From the NCBI GenBank assembly GCA_947630375.1, contig CANRHH010000013.1, forward strand, positions 1 through 60,388: a DNA stretch of 60,388 bases. The letters run 5' to 3'. The position numbers and the translations under genes were made by a program. Below, in pieces: positions 24,002-32,716 of this stretch. The notes beneath the pieces are model-generated. The model did no database searches. It had not been told where the DNA came from and was given only the letters and a program-made list of their open reading frames with translations. Origin of the DNA: an uncultured Oscillospiraceae bacterium (GTDB lineage: Bacteria > Bacillota > Clostridia > Oscillospirales > Oscillospiraceae). How positions within the stretch are numbered: the first letter of the stretch is position 1; each line of letters begins with the position of its first letter.

Positions 24002-24887
24002 GGCAAAGGGCCTCTGCAAGAGCTTTGACGGTTTCCGGGCCCTGGACGGCCTGGAGCTCCGGGTGCCCCAGGGGGCGGTCTACGGTCTGGTGGGGCCCAA
24101 CGGGGCGGGCAAGTCCACCTTTATCCGCCACCTGGCCGGGATCTACCGGCAGGACGCGGGGGAGCTGCTGGCCGATGGGGAGCCGGTATACGAGAACACG
24201 GCGTTCAAAAACCGCATGGCCTATATCCCGGACGAGGTGTTCTATTATAACTCCGCCACCCTGGCCGACATGGCCCGCTTTTACGAGAGCGTCTATCCCC
24301 GCTTTGACCGGGAGCGCTATCAAAAATGGGGGCGGCTCTTTGAGCTGGACGAGAAGCGGCTCATGCGCAAGCTGAGCAGAGGGATGCAGAAGCAGGCGGC
24401 CTTCTGGCTGGCCCTGTCCCTGGATCCGGAGCTGCTGGTGCTGGATGAGCCGGTGGACGGCCTGGACCCGGTGATGCGCCGCCAGGTCTGGAGCGCCCTC
24501 CTGGCCGACGTGGCCGAGCGGGGGACCACGGTCCTGGTCTCCTCCCACAACCTGCGGGAGCTGGAGGACGTGTGCGACCATGTGGGTATCATGAACGAGG
24601 GGAAGATGCTGCTGGAGCGGAGCCTGGCCGAGCTCCAGGAGAACAGCGTGAAGATCCAGCTGGTGCTGCCCGAGGGAAAAGAGCTGCCCCCGGATCTGCA
24701 GATCCTCCACAGCGCCAACGTGGGCCGGGTCCGGCAGATCATCCTCCGGGGCCGGGTGGAGGAGCTGACGGCCCGGGTCCAGGCGGCCTCGCCCCTGTTT
24801 ATGGACGTGCTGCCCCTGAGCCTGGAGGAAATATTTATCTACGAGTTGGGAGGTGCCGGGCATGCGCTCAAAGATTTCCTTCTATAA
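23991..24887 (+). CDS. ABC transporter ATP-binding protein
   Basis: A 298-residue ATPase with Walker A G35-PNGAGKST43, a variant signature LSRGMQKQ and Walker B LLVLDEPVDGLDP, and the H-loop SSHNL. The extra C-terminal 80 residues resemble those of YtrB/BcrA-type ATPases, which power export or bacitracin-type resistance. It lies between the GntR regulator and the large membrane protein, overlapping both, so the three act as one unit. Confidence 0.93.
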   Translation: MNIEAKGLCKSFDGFRALDGLELRVPQGAVYGLVGPNGAGKSTFIRHLAGIYRQDAGELLADGEPVYENTAFKNRMAYIPDEVFYYNSATLADMARFYESVYPRFDRERYQKWGRLFELDEKRLMRKLSRGMQKQAAFWLALSLDPELLVLDEPVDGLDPVMRRQVWSALLADVAERGTTVLVSSHNLRELEDVCDHVGIMNEGKMLLERSLAELQENSVKIQLVLPEGKELPPDLQILHSANVGRVRQIILRGRVEELTARVQAASPLFMDVLPLSLEEIFIYELGGAGHALKDFLL

Positions 24888-26679
24888 TAAGGGCCTGGCC
24901 AGAAACCTGCTGCGCCGCTTCTGGCCTTTAGGGGCCGGGTATCTGCTGGTGCTGCTGCTGGTGCTGCTGTGTGTGGAGCCGGGAAAATTCGCCTCCCGGG
25001 ATCTGCTGGAGGCGGGCATCGCCTGCGGGACCCTGCTGTCCTTCTTTGCCGCCGGGCTGGCGGCCCTGTGCATGTTCCAGTTTCTGTACAGCAGCCGGGG
25101 CAGCGGCCTGATCTGCTCCCTGCCCCTGCGGCGGGAGACGGTCTTTTCCACCGCGTATCTGACGGGCCTGCTGCTTCTGCTGGGGGCGGACCTGGCGGCG
25201 GCGCTCTTGGCGGCGCCGGTGCTGCCGCTGCGGGGGATAGACCCGGCCTATCTGCTGCCCTGGCTGGCGCTGCTGGTCCTGGGCAACCTGAGCTTCTACG
25301 GCACGGCGGTGTTCTGCGCCATGCTCACCGGGAGCTTAGTGATCCTGCCGGTGGTGTACACGGTGCTGCACTTTGCCGCCTTCGTGGTGGAAAACTGCGT
25401 GGCGAACCTGATGGAGCTGTTCGTCTACGGCTTTTGCCGGGGGGACTGGAAGCTGCTGTGGCTCTCGCCGGTGATCTATCTGTTTGAGAAGCTGGAGGTC
25501 CAGGTGGAGCTGGACAGCATGAACAACCTTGTCCGGGCCTGGGTGAGCGGCTGGGGCGCTTTAGCGGCGGCCTGCGCCGCGGGGCTGGCCCTGTCTGCCC
25601 TGGCGCTGCTGCTGTTCCGCCGCCGGGAGATGGAGCGGGCCTCGGACACGGTGGCTTTCCCGGTGCTCAAGCCCCTGTTCCGGGTCTGCCTCTCCATCGG
25701 CACGGGCCTGGTCCTGGCCGCGGCGGTGATGGAGTGGCGGTACCGCTGGTACGAGAGCGGCTGGGACCCGGTCCTGCCCATCGCCGGGCTGCTGGTCCTG
25801 GGCGCCGTTGTGGGCTGGTTTGCCGCTGAAATGCTGCTCCAGAAGACGGTGAAGGTGTTCAAAAGCGGCTGGAAGGGCTGCCTGGCGGTGTGCCTGGCCT
25901 TGGCGGCGGGCACCGCCGCCCTGGAGCTGGACCTGTTCGGCTTTGAGGACCGGGTGCCCGCTCCGGAGCAGGTCGAGAGCGTGGAGTTCAACCGCTTCTC
26001 CGATTTTACCTTCTCGGAGCCGGAGAATGTGGAGGCCGTCACCTCCCTGCACCGGCAGATCATCTCCGAAAAGGCCCAAAACGAGGCCGGCGGGGAGCAG
26101 CACTCCAATGTGGTCCTGACCTATATGCTCAAAAACGGCAAAATTCTTCAGCGCCGCTACTATCTCAGCTATGACCCGGAGGAGCTGGAGGATGACGGCT
26201 CCGCCCCCATGCGCATCCAGGCCCTGTTCAACACCCCCGAGGCCCTGGAGCGGCGGCGGAGGCTGGGGGAGGAGATCCCCCTGACGGAGAGCAGCCTGGT
26301 CTACGTCCGCCTGGAGCGGGACAACGAATACGGCGAGGAGGAGCGTTACAACATCCCCCAGGACCAGGCCCTGGCCTTTGTGGAAAACTGCGTTCTGCCG
26401 GACATGGAGGAAGGGACCCTGGACCGGGACTGGTACGTGGTGCCGGAGAGCTACTATGCGCTCTGCACCGAGTGGCGGATCCGCGTCTGCCAGGAGCAGA
26501 CCCTGCCGGGGGAGGACCGGGACCTGCGGGAGTACAGTTACTCTCTCCAGATGGACTCCGCCCGCTGCATAGCCTGGCTGCGGGAGCACACGGACCTGAA
26601 GATCCGCCCGCTGGAACAGATCACCGACGAACGGGACCTCACCTGGGACTTCTACGGCACCCACTATTACATGAAATAA
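24862..26679 (+). CDS. ABC transporter permease with large C-terminal extracytoplasmic domain
   Basis: A 605-residue membrane protein. The first 350 residues hold about eight hydrophobic helices (LLVLLLVLLCV, LLSFFAAGLAALCMFQFLY, YLTGLLLLLGADLAAALLAAP and others). After the last helix (VCLALAAGTAALELDLFGF) there is a 250-residue soluble domain rich in acidic residues that carries no motif I can name. The start is ATG 24862 with GGGAGG eight bases upstream; an in-frame GTG at 24853 overlaps that site. It overlaps the ATPase gene. By context it is the partner permease, probably in peptide-antibiotic or envelope-stress defence. Confidence 0.8.
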   Translation: MRSKISFYNKGLARNLLRRFWPLGAGYLLVLLLVLLCVEPGKFASRDLLEAGIACGTLLSFFAAGLAALCMFQFLYSSRGSGLICSLPLRRETVFSTAYLTGLLLLLGADLAAALLAAPVLPLRGIDPAYLLPWLALLVLGNLSFYGTAVFCAMLTGSLVILPVVYTVLHFAAFVVENCVANLMELFVYGFCRGDWKLLWLSPVIYLFEKLEVQVELDSMNNLVRAWVSGWGALAAACAAGLALSALALLLFRRREMERASDTVAFPVLKPLFRVCLSIGTGLVLAAAVMEWRYRWYESGWDPVLPIAGLLVLGAVVGWFAAEMLLQKTVKVFKSGWKGCLAVCLALAAGTAALELDLFGFEDRVPAPEQVESVEFNRFSDFTFSEPENVEAVTSLHRQIISEKAQNEAGGEQHSNVVLTYMLKNGKILQRRYYLSYDPEELEDDGSAPMRIQALFNTPEALERRRRLGEEIPLTESSLVYVRLERDNEYGEEERYNIPQDQALAFVENCVLPDMEEGTLDRDWYVVPESYYALCTEWRIRVCQEQTLPGEDRDLREYSYSLQMDSARCIAWLREHTDLKIRPLEQITDERDLTWDFYGTHYYMK

Positions 26680-26687
26680 AGCGATCA

Positions 26688-26717
26688 CACAGCCCGCCCC
26701 GAGAGGGGCGGGCTGTG
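26688..26717 (+). terminator. hairpin after ABC operon
   Basis: A 13-bp GC-rich stem (26688-26700 with 26705-26717), loop GAGA, 9 bp after the permease stop. It lacks a U tail, so it may be a 3'-end stabiliser. Confidence 0.55.
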
Positions 26718-26742
26718 CGGACCGCGGGCCGCATTTGAATGG

Positions 26743-26819
26743 GTTCATAAATTCTTGTCCCTTTGTTTATAAAATTTTGGGAGTTTGTTCATGACCAGGT
26801 CACAAACATAAGGTATATT
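26743..26819 (+). promoter_or_regulatory. three 22-bp-phased repeats and -10 box upstream of HtrA gene
   Basis: GTTCATAA (26743), GTTTATAA (26765) and GTTCATGA (26787) recur exactly 22 bp apart. The last one overlaps where a -35 should lie for the -10-like TATATT (26814-26819). There is no good -35. This is the arrangement of promoters activated by OmpR/PhoB-type response regulators. Confidence 0.55.
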
Positions 26820-26858
26820 AAACGCACATAGAAAATCAAGGCGAAAGAGGTTTTCAGC

Positions 26859-28295
26859 ATGGTGGAGCCCGAGGGCTTCGAGCCGAAACAAAATGAGACG
26901 GGCGCCGCCCGCCGGGAGACCTTCGGAGGGTACAACTTCACGGGGGAGACCGACCGGGTCAACGGCGAGTATCATTACAAAAACGGCTATACCCAGAAGA
27001 TCTACTCAGATGCCCACTATGTCCCTGTGGACGAGAACACGGCCCCTCCCCGGTACTATACGCCGCCGGAGAAGCCGGTGAAAGAGCCGAAGCCTCCGAA
27101 ACGCTCCAAAAAGCGTTCCGGCCTGATTTTCAAGGTCCTGGCAGCCTGCCTGGTGTGCGCCGGGCTGGGCGGGGCCGCGGGTTCCGCGGTCATGGGCGCC
27201 CGCCTGGGCGGCCGGGTAGACAGCCTGGAGGCCAGGCTGGAGGAGCTCCAGCAGGCGGCAAGCGCCCCGGCTGTGAGCAGCTCGGCGCCTACGATGCTGC
27301 CCTCCGCCATGGCGGCGGCCGGCGGCGGCATCACCGCCGGGCAGATCTATGAACAGGCCTGCCGGCAGGTGGTGGGTATCAGCACGGAAGTGACCTATAC
27401 CAACATCTTCGGCATGACCAGCTCCAGCGCCGTCAGCGGCTCCGGCTTCATCCTTTCCGAAAACGGGTATATCCTCACCAATTCCCACGTGATCGAGAGC
27501 GCCTATGAGAGCCGGCGGAATGTGAAGGTCATGCTCCACGACGGCTCCCAGTACGAGGCGGAGATCGTGGGCGTGGAGAATGACGGGAGCGACGTGGCGG
27601 TGCTGAAGATCGACGCATCGGGCCTGGACCCGGTGACCTTGGGGGACAGCGACAACCTCCAGGTAGGGGATGACATCTATGTGGTGGGCAACCCCCTGGG
27701 TGAGCTGGAGTTCTCTATGACCACCGGCCACGTCAGCGCCCTGGACCGGCTCATCACCACCGACTCCAACGCGGAGCCTATCAACATGTTCCAGATCGAC
27801 GCCGCCGTGAACCACGGCAATTCCGGCGGCCCCGTGTACAACGATCGGGGCGAGCTGGTGGGAGTGGTCACCGCCAAGTACAGTGACACCGGCGTGGAAG
27901 GGCTGGGGTTCGCCATCCCTGCCAACGAGGCCTGCTCCATCGCCAGCGACCTGATCACCCAGGGCTATGTGTCCGGGAAGGCCAGCATGGGCGTGCGGAT
28001 CGACGAGCGGTACAATTCCATGTACAGCCAGTACTACGGGATGCCCATGGGCGCCTATGTGTACTCGGTGGAGCCGGACAGCGCCGCCGAAGAGGCGGGC
28101 ATCCTGGCAGGGGATGTGATCACCCGGGTGGGGGATGAGCCTGTCAGCAGCTACAGTGAGCTCCGCTCCGCCATCCGCCAGTACTCCGCCGGAGATACGG
28201 CCCAGATCGATCTCTACCGGTCCGGCGCCAGCTTGACGCTGAACGTAGTGTTCGACGAGGAGCTGCCCGATTCCACGGGCCGGGGCCTGGGCTGA
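26859..28295 (+). CDS. HtrA/DegP-like membrane-anchored serine protease with PDZ domain
   Basis: A trypsin-like quality-control protease acting outside the membrane. The 478 residues have a hydrophilic cytoplasmic N-terminus (1-85, Pro/Lys-rich before the helix), one membrane helix at about 88-112, the protease domain with catalytic triad His210 (NSHV), Asp245 (SDVAVL) and Ser322 (GNSGGP), and one C-terminal PDZ domain (about 385-465). The long polar N-terminus is typical of Firmicute HtrA. Starts at ATG 26859. The phased repeats upstream suggest control by a two-component regulator, as CssRS controls htrA in Bacillus; none is adjacent here. Confidence 0.94.
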   Translation: MVEPEGFEPKQNETGAARRETFGGYNFTGETDRVNGEYHYKNGYTQKIYSDAHYVPVDENTAPPRYYTPPEKPVKEPKPPKRSKKRSGLIFKVLAACLVCAGLGGAAGSAVMGARLGGRVDSLEARLEELQQAASAPAVSSSAPTMLPSAMAAAGGGITAGQIYEQACRQVVGISTEVTYTNIFGMTSSSAVSGSGFILSENGYILTNSHVIESAYESRRNVKVMLHDGSQYEAEIVGVENDGSDVAVLKIDASGLDPVTLGDSDNLQVGDDIYVVGNPLGELEFSMTTGHVSALDRLITTDSNAEPINMFQIDAAVNHGNSGGPVYNDRGELVGVVTAKYSDTGVEGLGFAIPANEACSIASDLITQGYVSGKASMGVRIDERYNSMYSQYYGMPMGAYVYSVEPDSAAEEAGILAGDVITRVGDEPVSSYSELRSAIRQYSAGDTAQIDLYRSGASLTLNVVFDEELPDSTGRGLG

Positions 28296-28353
28296 ACCCT
28301 ATTTAATTTGATACTTTTCTACTCCTATAAATCCTCTCTTTTCTCCCAAAACG

Positions 28354-28383
28354 AAGGACCTCACGGGCAACCGTGAGGTCCTT
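28354..28383. terminator. bidirectional intrinsic terminator
   Basis: A 13-bp perfect stem (28354-28366 with 28371-28383), loop GCAA, followed by TTGTTT on plus and preceded by an A-rich stretch. It lies between the HtrA gene and the convergent methyltransferase gene. Confidence 0.9.
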
Positions 28384-28429
28384 TGTTTCTGCGAGGCGCT
28401 TTTGGCGCCTCGCTTCAAATGCGGCCCGC

Positions 28430-29257
28430 TTATCGCGCGCGGAGCTGCCAGAAGGCCACGGCGCTGGCGGCGGCCACGTTGAGCGAGTCCACCCCATGGG
28501 ACATGGGGATGCGCACCGTGTAGTCGCAGCGGGCGACGGTGCCCGGCGAGAGCCCGTCCCCCTCCGCGCCTAAGACGATGGCCAGCCGGGGCAGCGTCTC
28601 CAGCCGGGGGTCGTCGATCAAAAGCGCGTCCCCGGTCAGGGCCATGGCGGCGGTCTGAAAGCCCAGCTCACGCAGCAGGGCCAGACCGCCCTGGGGCCAG
28701 CCGCCCTCTGCCGGGCCGATCACGGCCCAGGGGACCTGCAGCACCGTCCCCATGCTGACCCGGACCGCCCGGCGGTTCAGCGGGTCGCAGCAGGTGGGGC
28801 TGAGGAGCACCGCGTCCACCCCCAAGGCGGCGGCGGAGCGGAAAATGGCCCCGATGTTGGTGGCGTCCACCACCCCTTCCAGCACCGCCAGCCGCCGGGC
28901 CCCGGCGCACAGCGCCCGGACCTCCGGCTGCCGGGGGCGGCGCATGGCGCAGAGAATGCCCCGGGTCAGCTCGTAGCCGGTGAGCCGGGCCAGCAGCGGC
29001 CGTTCGGCGGTGTAGACCGGGATCTCCCCGCAGCGCCGGATAAGGGCGGCCCCCTGGCCCCGGATGTGCCGCTGCTCCATCAGCAGAGCCACGGGCGCGC
29101 AGCCCGCGTCCAGGGCGACGCGGATGACCTTGGGGCTCTCCGCGATAAAGACGCCTTTTTCTGGCTCCAGCCGATTGCGCAGCTGGGCCTCCGTCAGATG
29201 GGCGAACAGCGCCAGCTCCGGGGCGTCCAGACTCTCCAGGCGGATCGGTTCAGCCAT
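28430..29257 (-). CDS. SpoU/TrmH family RNA 2'-O-methyltransferase
   Basis: A SAM-dependent RNA ribose methyltransferase of 275 residues. It has an N-terminal substrate-binding part (EPEKGVFIAESPKVIRVAL, the L30e-like region) and a C-terminal SPOUT knot. Motif 1 is TNIGAIFRSAAALGVD, motif 2 LGAEGDGL and motif 3 IPMSHGVDSLNVAAA. The usual motif 2 Glu and motif 3 Ser/Asn are present. The exact tRNA or rRNA target cannot be inferred. It follows the PAP2 gene by 3 bp, so is translated from the CotH-PAP2 transcript. Confidence 0.93.
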   Translation of the reverse strand: MAEPIRLESLDAPELALFAHLTEAQLRNRLEPEKGVFIAESPKVIRVALDAGCAPVALLMEQRHIRGQGAALIRRCGEIPVYTAERPLLARLTGYELTRGILCAMRRPRQPEVRALCAGARRLAVLEGVVDATNIGAIFRSAAALGVDAVLLSPTCCDPLNRRAVRVSMGTVLQVPWAVIGPAEGGWPQGGLALLRELGFQTAAMALTGDALLIDDPRLETLPRLAIVLGAEGDGLSPGTVARCDYTVRIPMSHGVDSLNVAAASAVAFWQLRAR

Positions 29258-29260
29258 GGC

Positions 29261-29956
29261 TCACTTCTCGTGCCGGCCCCGGTAGCCCAGGTTCCGGAAA
29301 GTCCCCCGGCTGGGCAGACGCAGGTCCTCATAGAGCACGAAGGAGAACAGGGGCAGCTCCTCGTGGTCCTCTAAAACGCGGTAGATCAGGCAGGTGATGC
29401 CGTAGGCGATGAAAGCGGAGGCGGTCCCCACCAGGGCGGCAAAGAGCACATCTGAGGGGTAGTGGGCCATCAGGTAGTTCCGGGACAGGCACATCAGCAG
29501 CACGGAGATGCCCGCCGGGAGCAGATATTTCTTTCCCCGGGTCAGCGACAGGGCCAGCATCCCGGCGGAGAGCGCCGTCACGTGCCCGGAGGGGAAGGAA
29601 AAACCGTCCTCCGCCGGGGAGCCCACGGCCGCCCACCAGCTCCGGTACAGCTCCAGCGCCTCAAAGGGCCGGGGCCGGGCCACCGCGTCCTTCAGAAAGA
29701 TGCTGGTGATCAGCGCGCCGCAGCACACCGCCCCGAAAATGCACACGCCGCTGCGGCGGGTGCGGGCAAAGCACAGCAGCACAAAGGCCAGCAGAAACAT
29801 CAAAAGTCCCTTTTCACCCAGCAGGGTGATCAGCTTCATCAACGGGGTCAGGACCGTGCCCGCGCTCTCCGCCAGACTGTGGAGAACGCGGAGGATGCCC
29901 CCGTCAAAGCCGGCAAAAAAGCGGTTGAGCCATTGGGCGGCCGCAGTCAGTTCCAT
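29261..29956 (-). CDS. PAP2 superfamily membrane phosphatase
   Basis: An integral membrane lipid phosphatase (undecaprenyl-pyrophosphate or phosphatidylglycerophosphate type) of 231 residues with about six helices. The three phosphatase signatures are complete: K89 with R94-P-R-P97, P122-S-G-H125, and S158-R with H165 and D169. The C-terminal 50 residues are a cytoplasmic tail. It sits 43 bp after the CotH-type gene and 3 bp before the methyltransferase. Substrate is not decidable from sequence. Confidence 0.9.
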   Translation of the reverse strand: MELTAAAQWLNRFFAGFDGGILRVLHSLAESAGTVLTPLMKLITLLGEKGLLMFLLAFVLLCFARTRRSGVCIFGAVCCGALITSIFLKDAVARPRPFEALELYRSWWAAVGSPAEDGFSFPSGHVTALSAGMLALSLTRGKKYLLPAGISVLLMCLSRNYLMAHYPSDVLFAALVGTASAFIAYGITCLIYRVLEDHEELPLFSFVLYEDLRLPSRGTFRNLGYRGRHEK

Positions 29957-29999
29957 GGTTTCATCCTTCTTTCTTATGGTTCAATGGTTCTTCGGAGCG

Positions 30000-32498
30000 T
30001 CAGTCGGGGAAATAGGTCTCAAGCTCGTCGGCGGAGAGGTACAGCAGCCGGGTCAGCTGGTCCACATTGTGGGCGGCCCAGTCGTTCTCGGTGACAAAGC
30101 GGCGCAGCGCGTCCACCTGGTTATACCAGGCGGCAGGGTCCATGTCCCAGCGCTGCCAGTCCCGCTCCACCTCCGGCTCCAGCAGAGCCTGGAACCGGTC
30201 GATCAGCTCCAGCACATGCTCGTTGGAGAGAGTGGTCCGGTTCAGCTCGGAAAAGCGGGTGAGGAAGCGGGTGCGGAAATCCGGGTTCGTCAGCAGATTT
30301 TTAAGCAAAGGCGGGATCTGGTTGCCGGCGTTGCCGATCTCCAGCAGGATGATGGAAAAATCTGAGCCGCTGTAGCAGAAAGCCCAGTCAAAGTCATAGG
30401 CGGCAAACTGCCACTTGTTCCCGTTTTCGGGGGAGCGGAAGACCCGGGCATTGCCCTGCAGGTCCGTGTTGGCGGAGTAGCCCTCGATGATGAACCAGTC
30501 GATGAGGCTGTCCAGGTCCACCAGGCTGTCTATGGTCTGGTAGTTCCAGTCCTCGCTCATAGGCTGCCGCCATCCGGCCAGGACCACCTGCTGATAAAAG
30601 TCCGAATCCATGGGCGCCGGGGTCCGGTACATGGTGACGCTGTCCTTGGAGACGCCGCTGTGGGTGGCGTAATAGGTGCGGGAGTAGTCCTCTTTCAGAC
30701 AATAGATCCCCCGGTATTCCCCGTTTAAATACAGCACGCAGAATTTGCTCTCCTGGGAGAGGACCTTGTCCGACATCTCCTGGCTTAGCTCCTGGAAAAG
30801 CTCGTTGCGGAAAATGCTGCGGTTGTAGTCCTGCCCGCCCCGGATGGACAGGGAGGCGTACTCCCGGATGCCGTTTCCAAAGACGTCGCAGTCCAGATGC
30901 CCGCCGTAGATCCCGTCAAAGGAGACGCCCAAGCTCTTTTTCGGCTGGAAGAGACTGGTCCAGCCCTTCATGCTGGCGGAGCAGGCGTGGTTGAATACGC
31001 TCTCCCCGTTCTCGTACAGGGCCAGGTTGGCCGGAATGTCCACATCCTTGGTCCCGGCGTCGTAAATGGCGTTGAAGCCGGGCAGATCGTCCACCACCAG
31101 GCTCAGCACCGGCAGGCTGTGCCCTTCGTTGAGCAGATAGCTGAAACTGGCCACCGGGCTGGGCAGCGCCCCGTCCTCTATCGCCACCGCCCGGACCACC
31201 GAGGTGCCCGTCAGGGAGAGGGGCCCTTCATAGGGGGCGGAGCCCTCGTGGGGGACGCTCCCGTCCAGGGTGTAATAGATCCGGCCCGGGGCCTGCAGCT
31301 GCACGGACACGGAGGTCACCCCGTCATAGCAGCCGTCCGGCTCCAGGGTCGTGGGCCGGGCGGACACCCGCCGCAGCCCGCCGGCGTTGGCCTCCAGGGG
31401 CGTGGGCAGGGCAAAGTAGAAAAAGCCGTTTTCCCCCGCCATGCGGCCCAAACTGCCGTTGGAGGGGATATCGTGCAGGGCGGCGTAGTCCGCTAAAGCC
31501 CCGGAGGCGTCCGTCAGGTACAGCTGCTCGGAGGCCGCGTCCAGGGAAAAGCTGGCGTGAATGGGGCCGGAGGACAGTTGCTCCTGCCCGGAGGCCGCGT
31601 CCGGAGAGGCGCCGCCGGGGACGGCGTCGGGGGAGGGAAGCGCCGCCTGCCCGGAGCAGAGGATCAAAAGCCGCTCCCCCGGCTGGAGCTCCCGCTCCGG
31701 CAGGGCAAAGAGGGCGTAATCGTTCCGGTCGTCAGACAGATGCCAGCCGGCCAGGGAGACCGGCGCCGCGGAGACGTTTTCCAGCTCCACCCAGTCCTCC
31801 GGCTCCTGGCCTTCCGGGGCGGCATAGAGGGTGTTGGCCACCATGACCTCGCTGATGAGCACCGGGCTCGTCCGCTCCGAGGCGGCGCAGAAGGCGGCGT
31901 AGCCCTCGCCGGTGTTGGGATAGCCGGGGCTGGGCCAGGGGCAGCGGACAAAGCTGCCGTCCTCCTGCCGGATCAGGGAGCAGTCCGCCTCATCCAGGGT
32001 CCAGACCGCGCTGTCCTGCCGGACCCCGGCCGGGTCCAGCAGATAGAGGGCCTCCCCCTGGCCGATGGAAAAATCCGCATTCCGGGGCCCCGGCTCTCCG
32101 CCGCAGAACAGCGTCAGCCGTTCCCCGGGGGCCAGAGAGACGCCGGGCAGAGAGAATTTGCCCCGGTCCTCCCGGTCGGAGAGGGCCCAGCCCTCTAAGC
32201 TCACCGGCTCGCCGGAGATGTTCTCCAGCTCCACCCAGTCGCTGAACTGGCCGGCCTCATCCCGCAGGGTGGCCCGGTTCTTGCCCATGAGCTCCGAGAT
32301 GCGCAGCAGCCGGGAATAGTCCGGCGCCGGCGTAGGCGCCGGGCCGGGCGCAAAGCTGTCTGGTCTGGGATCCCGGAGCAGCCAGAGTCCGCCTCCGGCG
32401 GCCAGCAGCAGGACCAGCAGACCGGCGGCCGCAAAGACCGGCCAGAGCCGTTTTTTCTTTTTAGGGGCGCTGCTCAGATGGCTGCCCGATTTTTTCAT
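30000..32498 (-). CDS. CotH kinase family protein with two lamin-tail domains
   Basis: A membrane-anchored exported protein of 832 residues. A basic N-terminus and one membrane helix (about 16-38) are followed by a Pro-rich linker, then two lamin-tail-type domains. Both carry WVELENxSxxPVSLxGWxLSD, at about 70-145 and 215-290. Next is a chitobiase-C-like beta module (YYTLDGSVPHEG) and a CotH kinase domain from about residue 470. In CotH the kinase phosphorylates exported proteins. The segments GYSANTDLQGNARVF and AAYDFDWAFCYSG match its metal-binding Asn/Asp region. ATG 32498 is chosen (GGAGGG upstream). First gene of CotH-PAP2-methyltransferase, promoter 32563-32591. Confidence 0.85.
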   Translation of the reverse strand: MKKSGSHLSSAPKKKKRLWPVFAAAGLLVLLLAAGGGLWLLRDPRPDSFAPGPAPTPAPDYSRLLRISELMGKNRATLRDEAGQFSDWVELENISGEPVSLEGWALSDREDRGKFSLPGVSLAPGERLTLFCGGEPGPRNADFSIGQGEALYLLDPAGVRQDSAVWTLDEADCSLIRQEDGSFVRCPWPSPGYPNTGEGYAAFCAASERTSPVLISEVMVANTLYAAPEGQEPEDWVELENVSAAPVSLAGWHLSDDRNDYALFALPERELQPGERLLILCSGQAALPSPDAVPGGASPDAASGQEQLSSGPIHASFSLDAASEQLYLTDASGALADYAALHDIPSNGSLGRMAGENGFFYFALPTPLEANAGGLRRVSARPTTLEPDGCYDGVTSVSVQLQAPGRIYYTLDGSVPHEGSAPYEGPLSLTGTSVVRAVAIEDGALPSPVASFSYLLNEGHSLPVLSLVVDDLPGFNAIYDAGTKDVDIPANLALYENGESVFNHACSASMKGWTSLFQPKKSLGVSFDGIYGGHLDCDVFGNGIREYASLSIRGGQDYNRSIFRNELFQELSQEMSDKVLSQESKFCVLYLNGEYRGIYCLKEDYSRTYYATHSGVSKDSVTMYRTPAPMDSDFYQQVVLAGWRQPMSEDWNYQTIDSLVDLDSLIDWFIIEGYSANTDLQGNARVFRSPENGNKWQFAAYDFDWAFCYSGSDFSIILLEIGNAGNQIPPLLKNLLTNPDFRTRFLTRFSELNRTTLSNEHVLELIDRFQALLEPEVERDWQRWDMDPAAWYNQVDALRRFVTENDWAAHNVDQLTRLLYLSADELETYFPD

Positions 32499-32562
32499 CC
32501 TCGCCCTCCGTCCTTTCCACAGATCGTGATAAAAACGCTGAAAAGTACGCACACTTGCGTTC

Positions 32563-32591
32563 ATTTTAGCAGTATTTGCCCCGGAGCGCAA
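32563..32591 (-). promoter_or_regulatory. predicted promoter for CotH-type operon
   Basis: Minus strand: TTGCGC (32586-32591), 17-bp spacer, TAAAAT (32563-32568), about 65 bp before the start. Confidence 0.6.
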
Positions 32592-32632
32592 CAGCTTTTT
32601 GCACGAAATGACCGAATAAATGCCCGCTGAAA

Positions 32633-32661
32633 TTGACAGAAAGGGCCGGATGCTTTATAAT
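32633..32661 (+). promoter_or_regulatory. strong sigma-A promoter for phosphodiester glycosidase-domain gene
   Basis: TTGACA (32633-32638), 17-bp spacer, TATAAT (32656-32661): a consensus match, about 56 bp before the GTG start. Confidence 0.85.
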
Positions 32662-32716
32662 AGGAGGCCGGATTTGGCGCCGGGATCTCCGGCAAAGGGA
32701 ACAGGGAGGGGCAGCT

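Noticed and set aside
26680-26858. Riboswitch before the HtrA gene
   Set aside because: The structure is a simple 13-bp hairpin belonging to the upstream operon. The rest is AT-rich with phased repeats, matching a regulated promoter rather than an aptamer.
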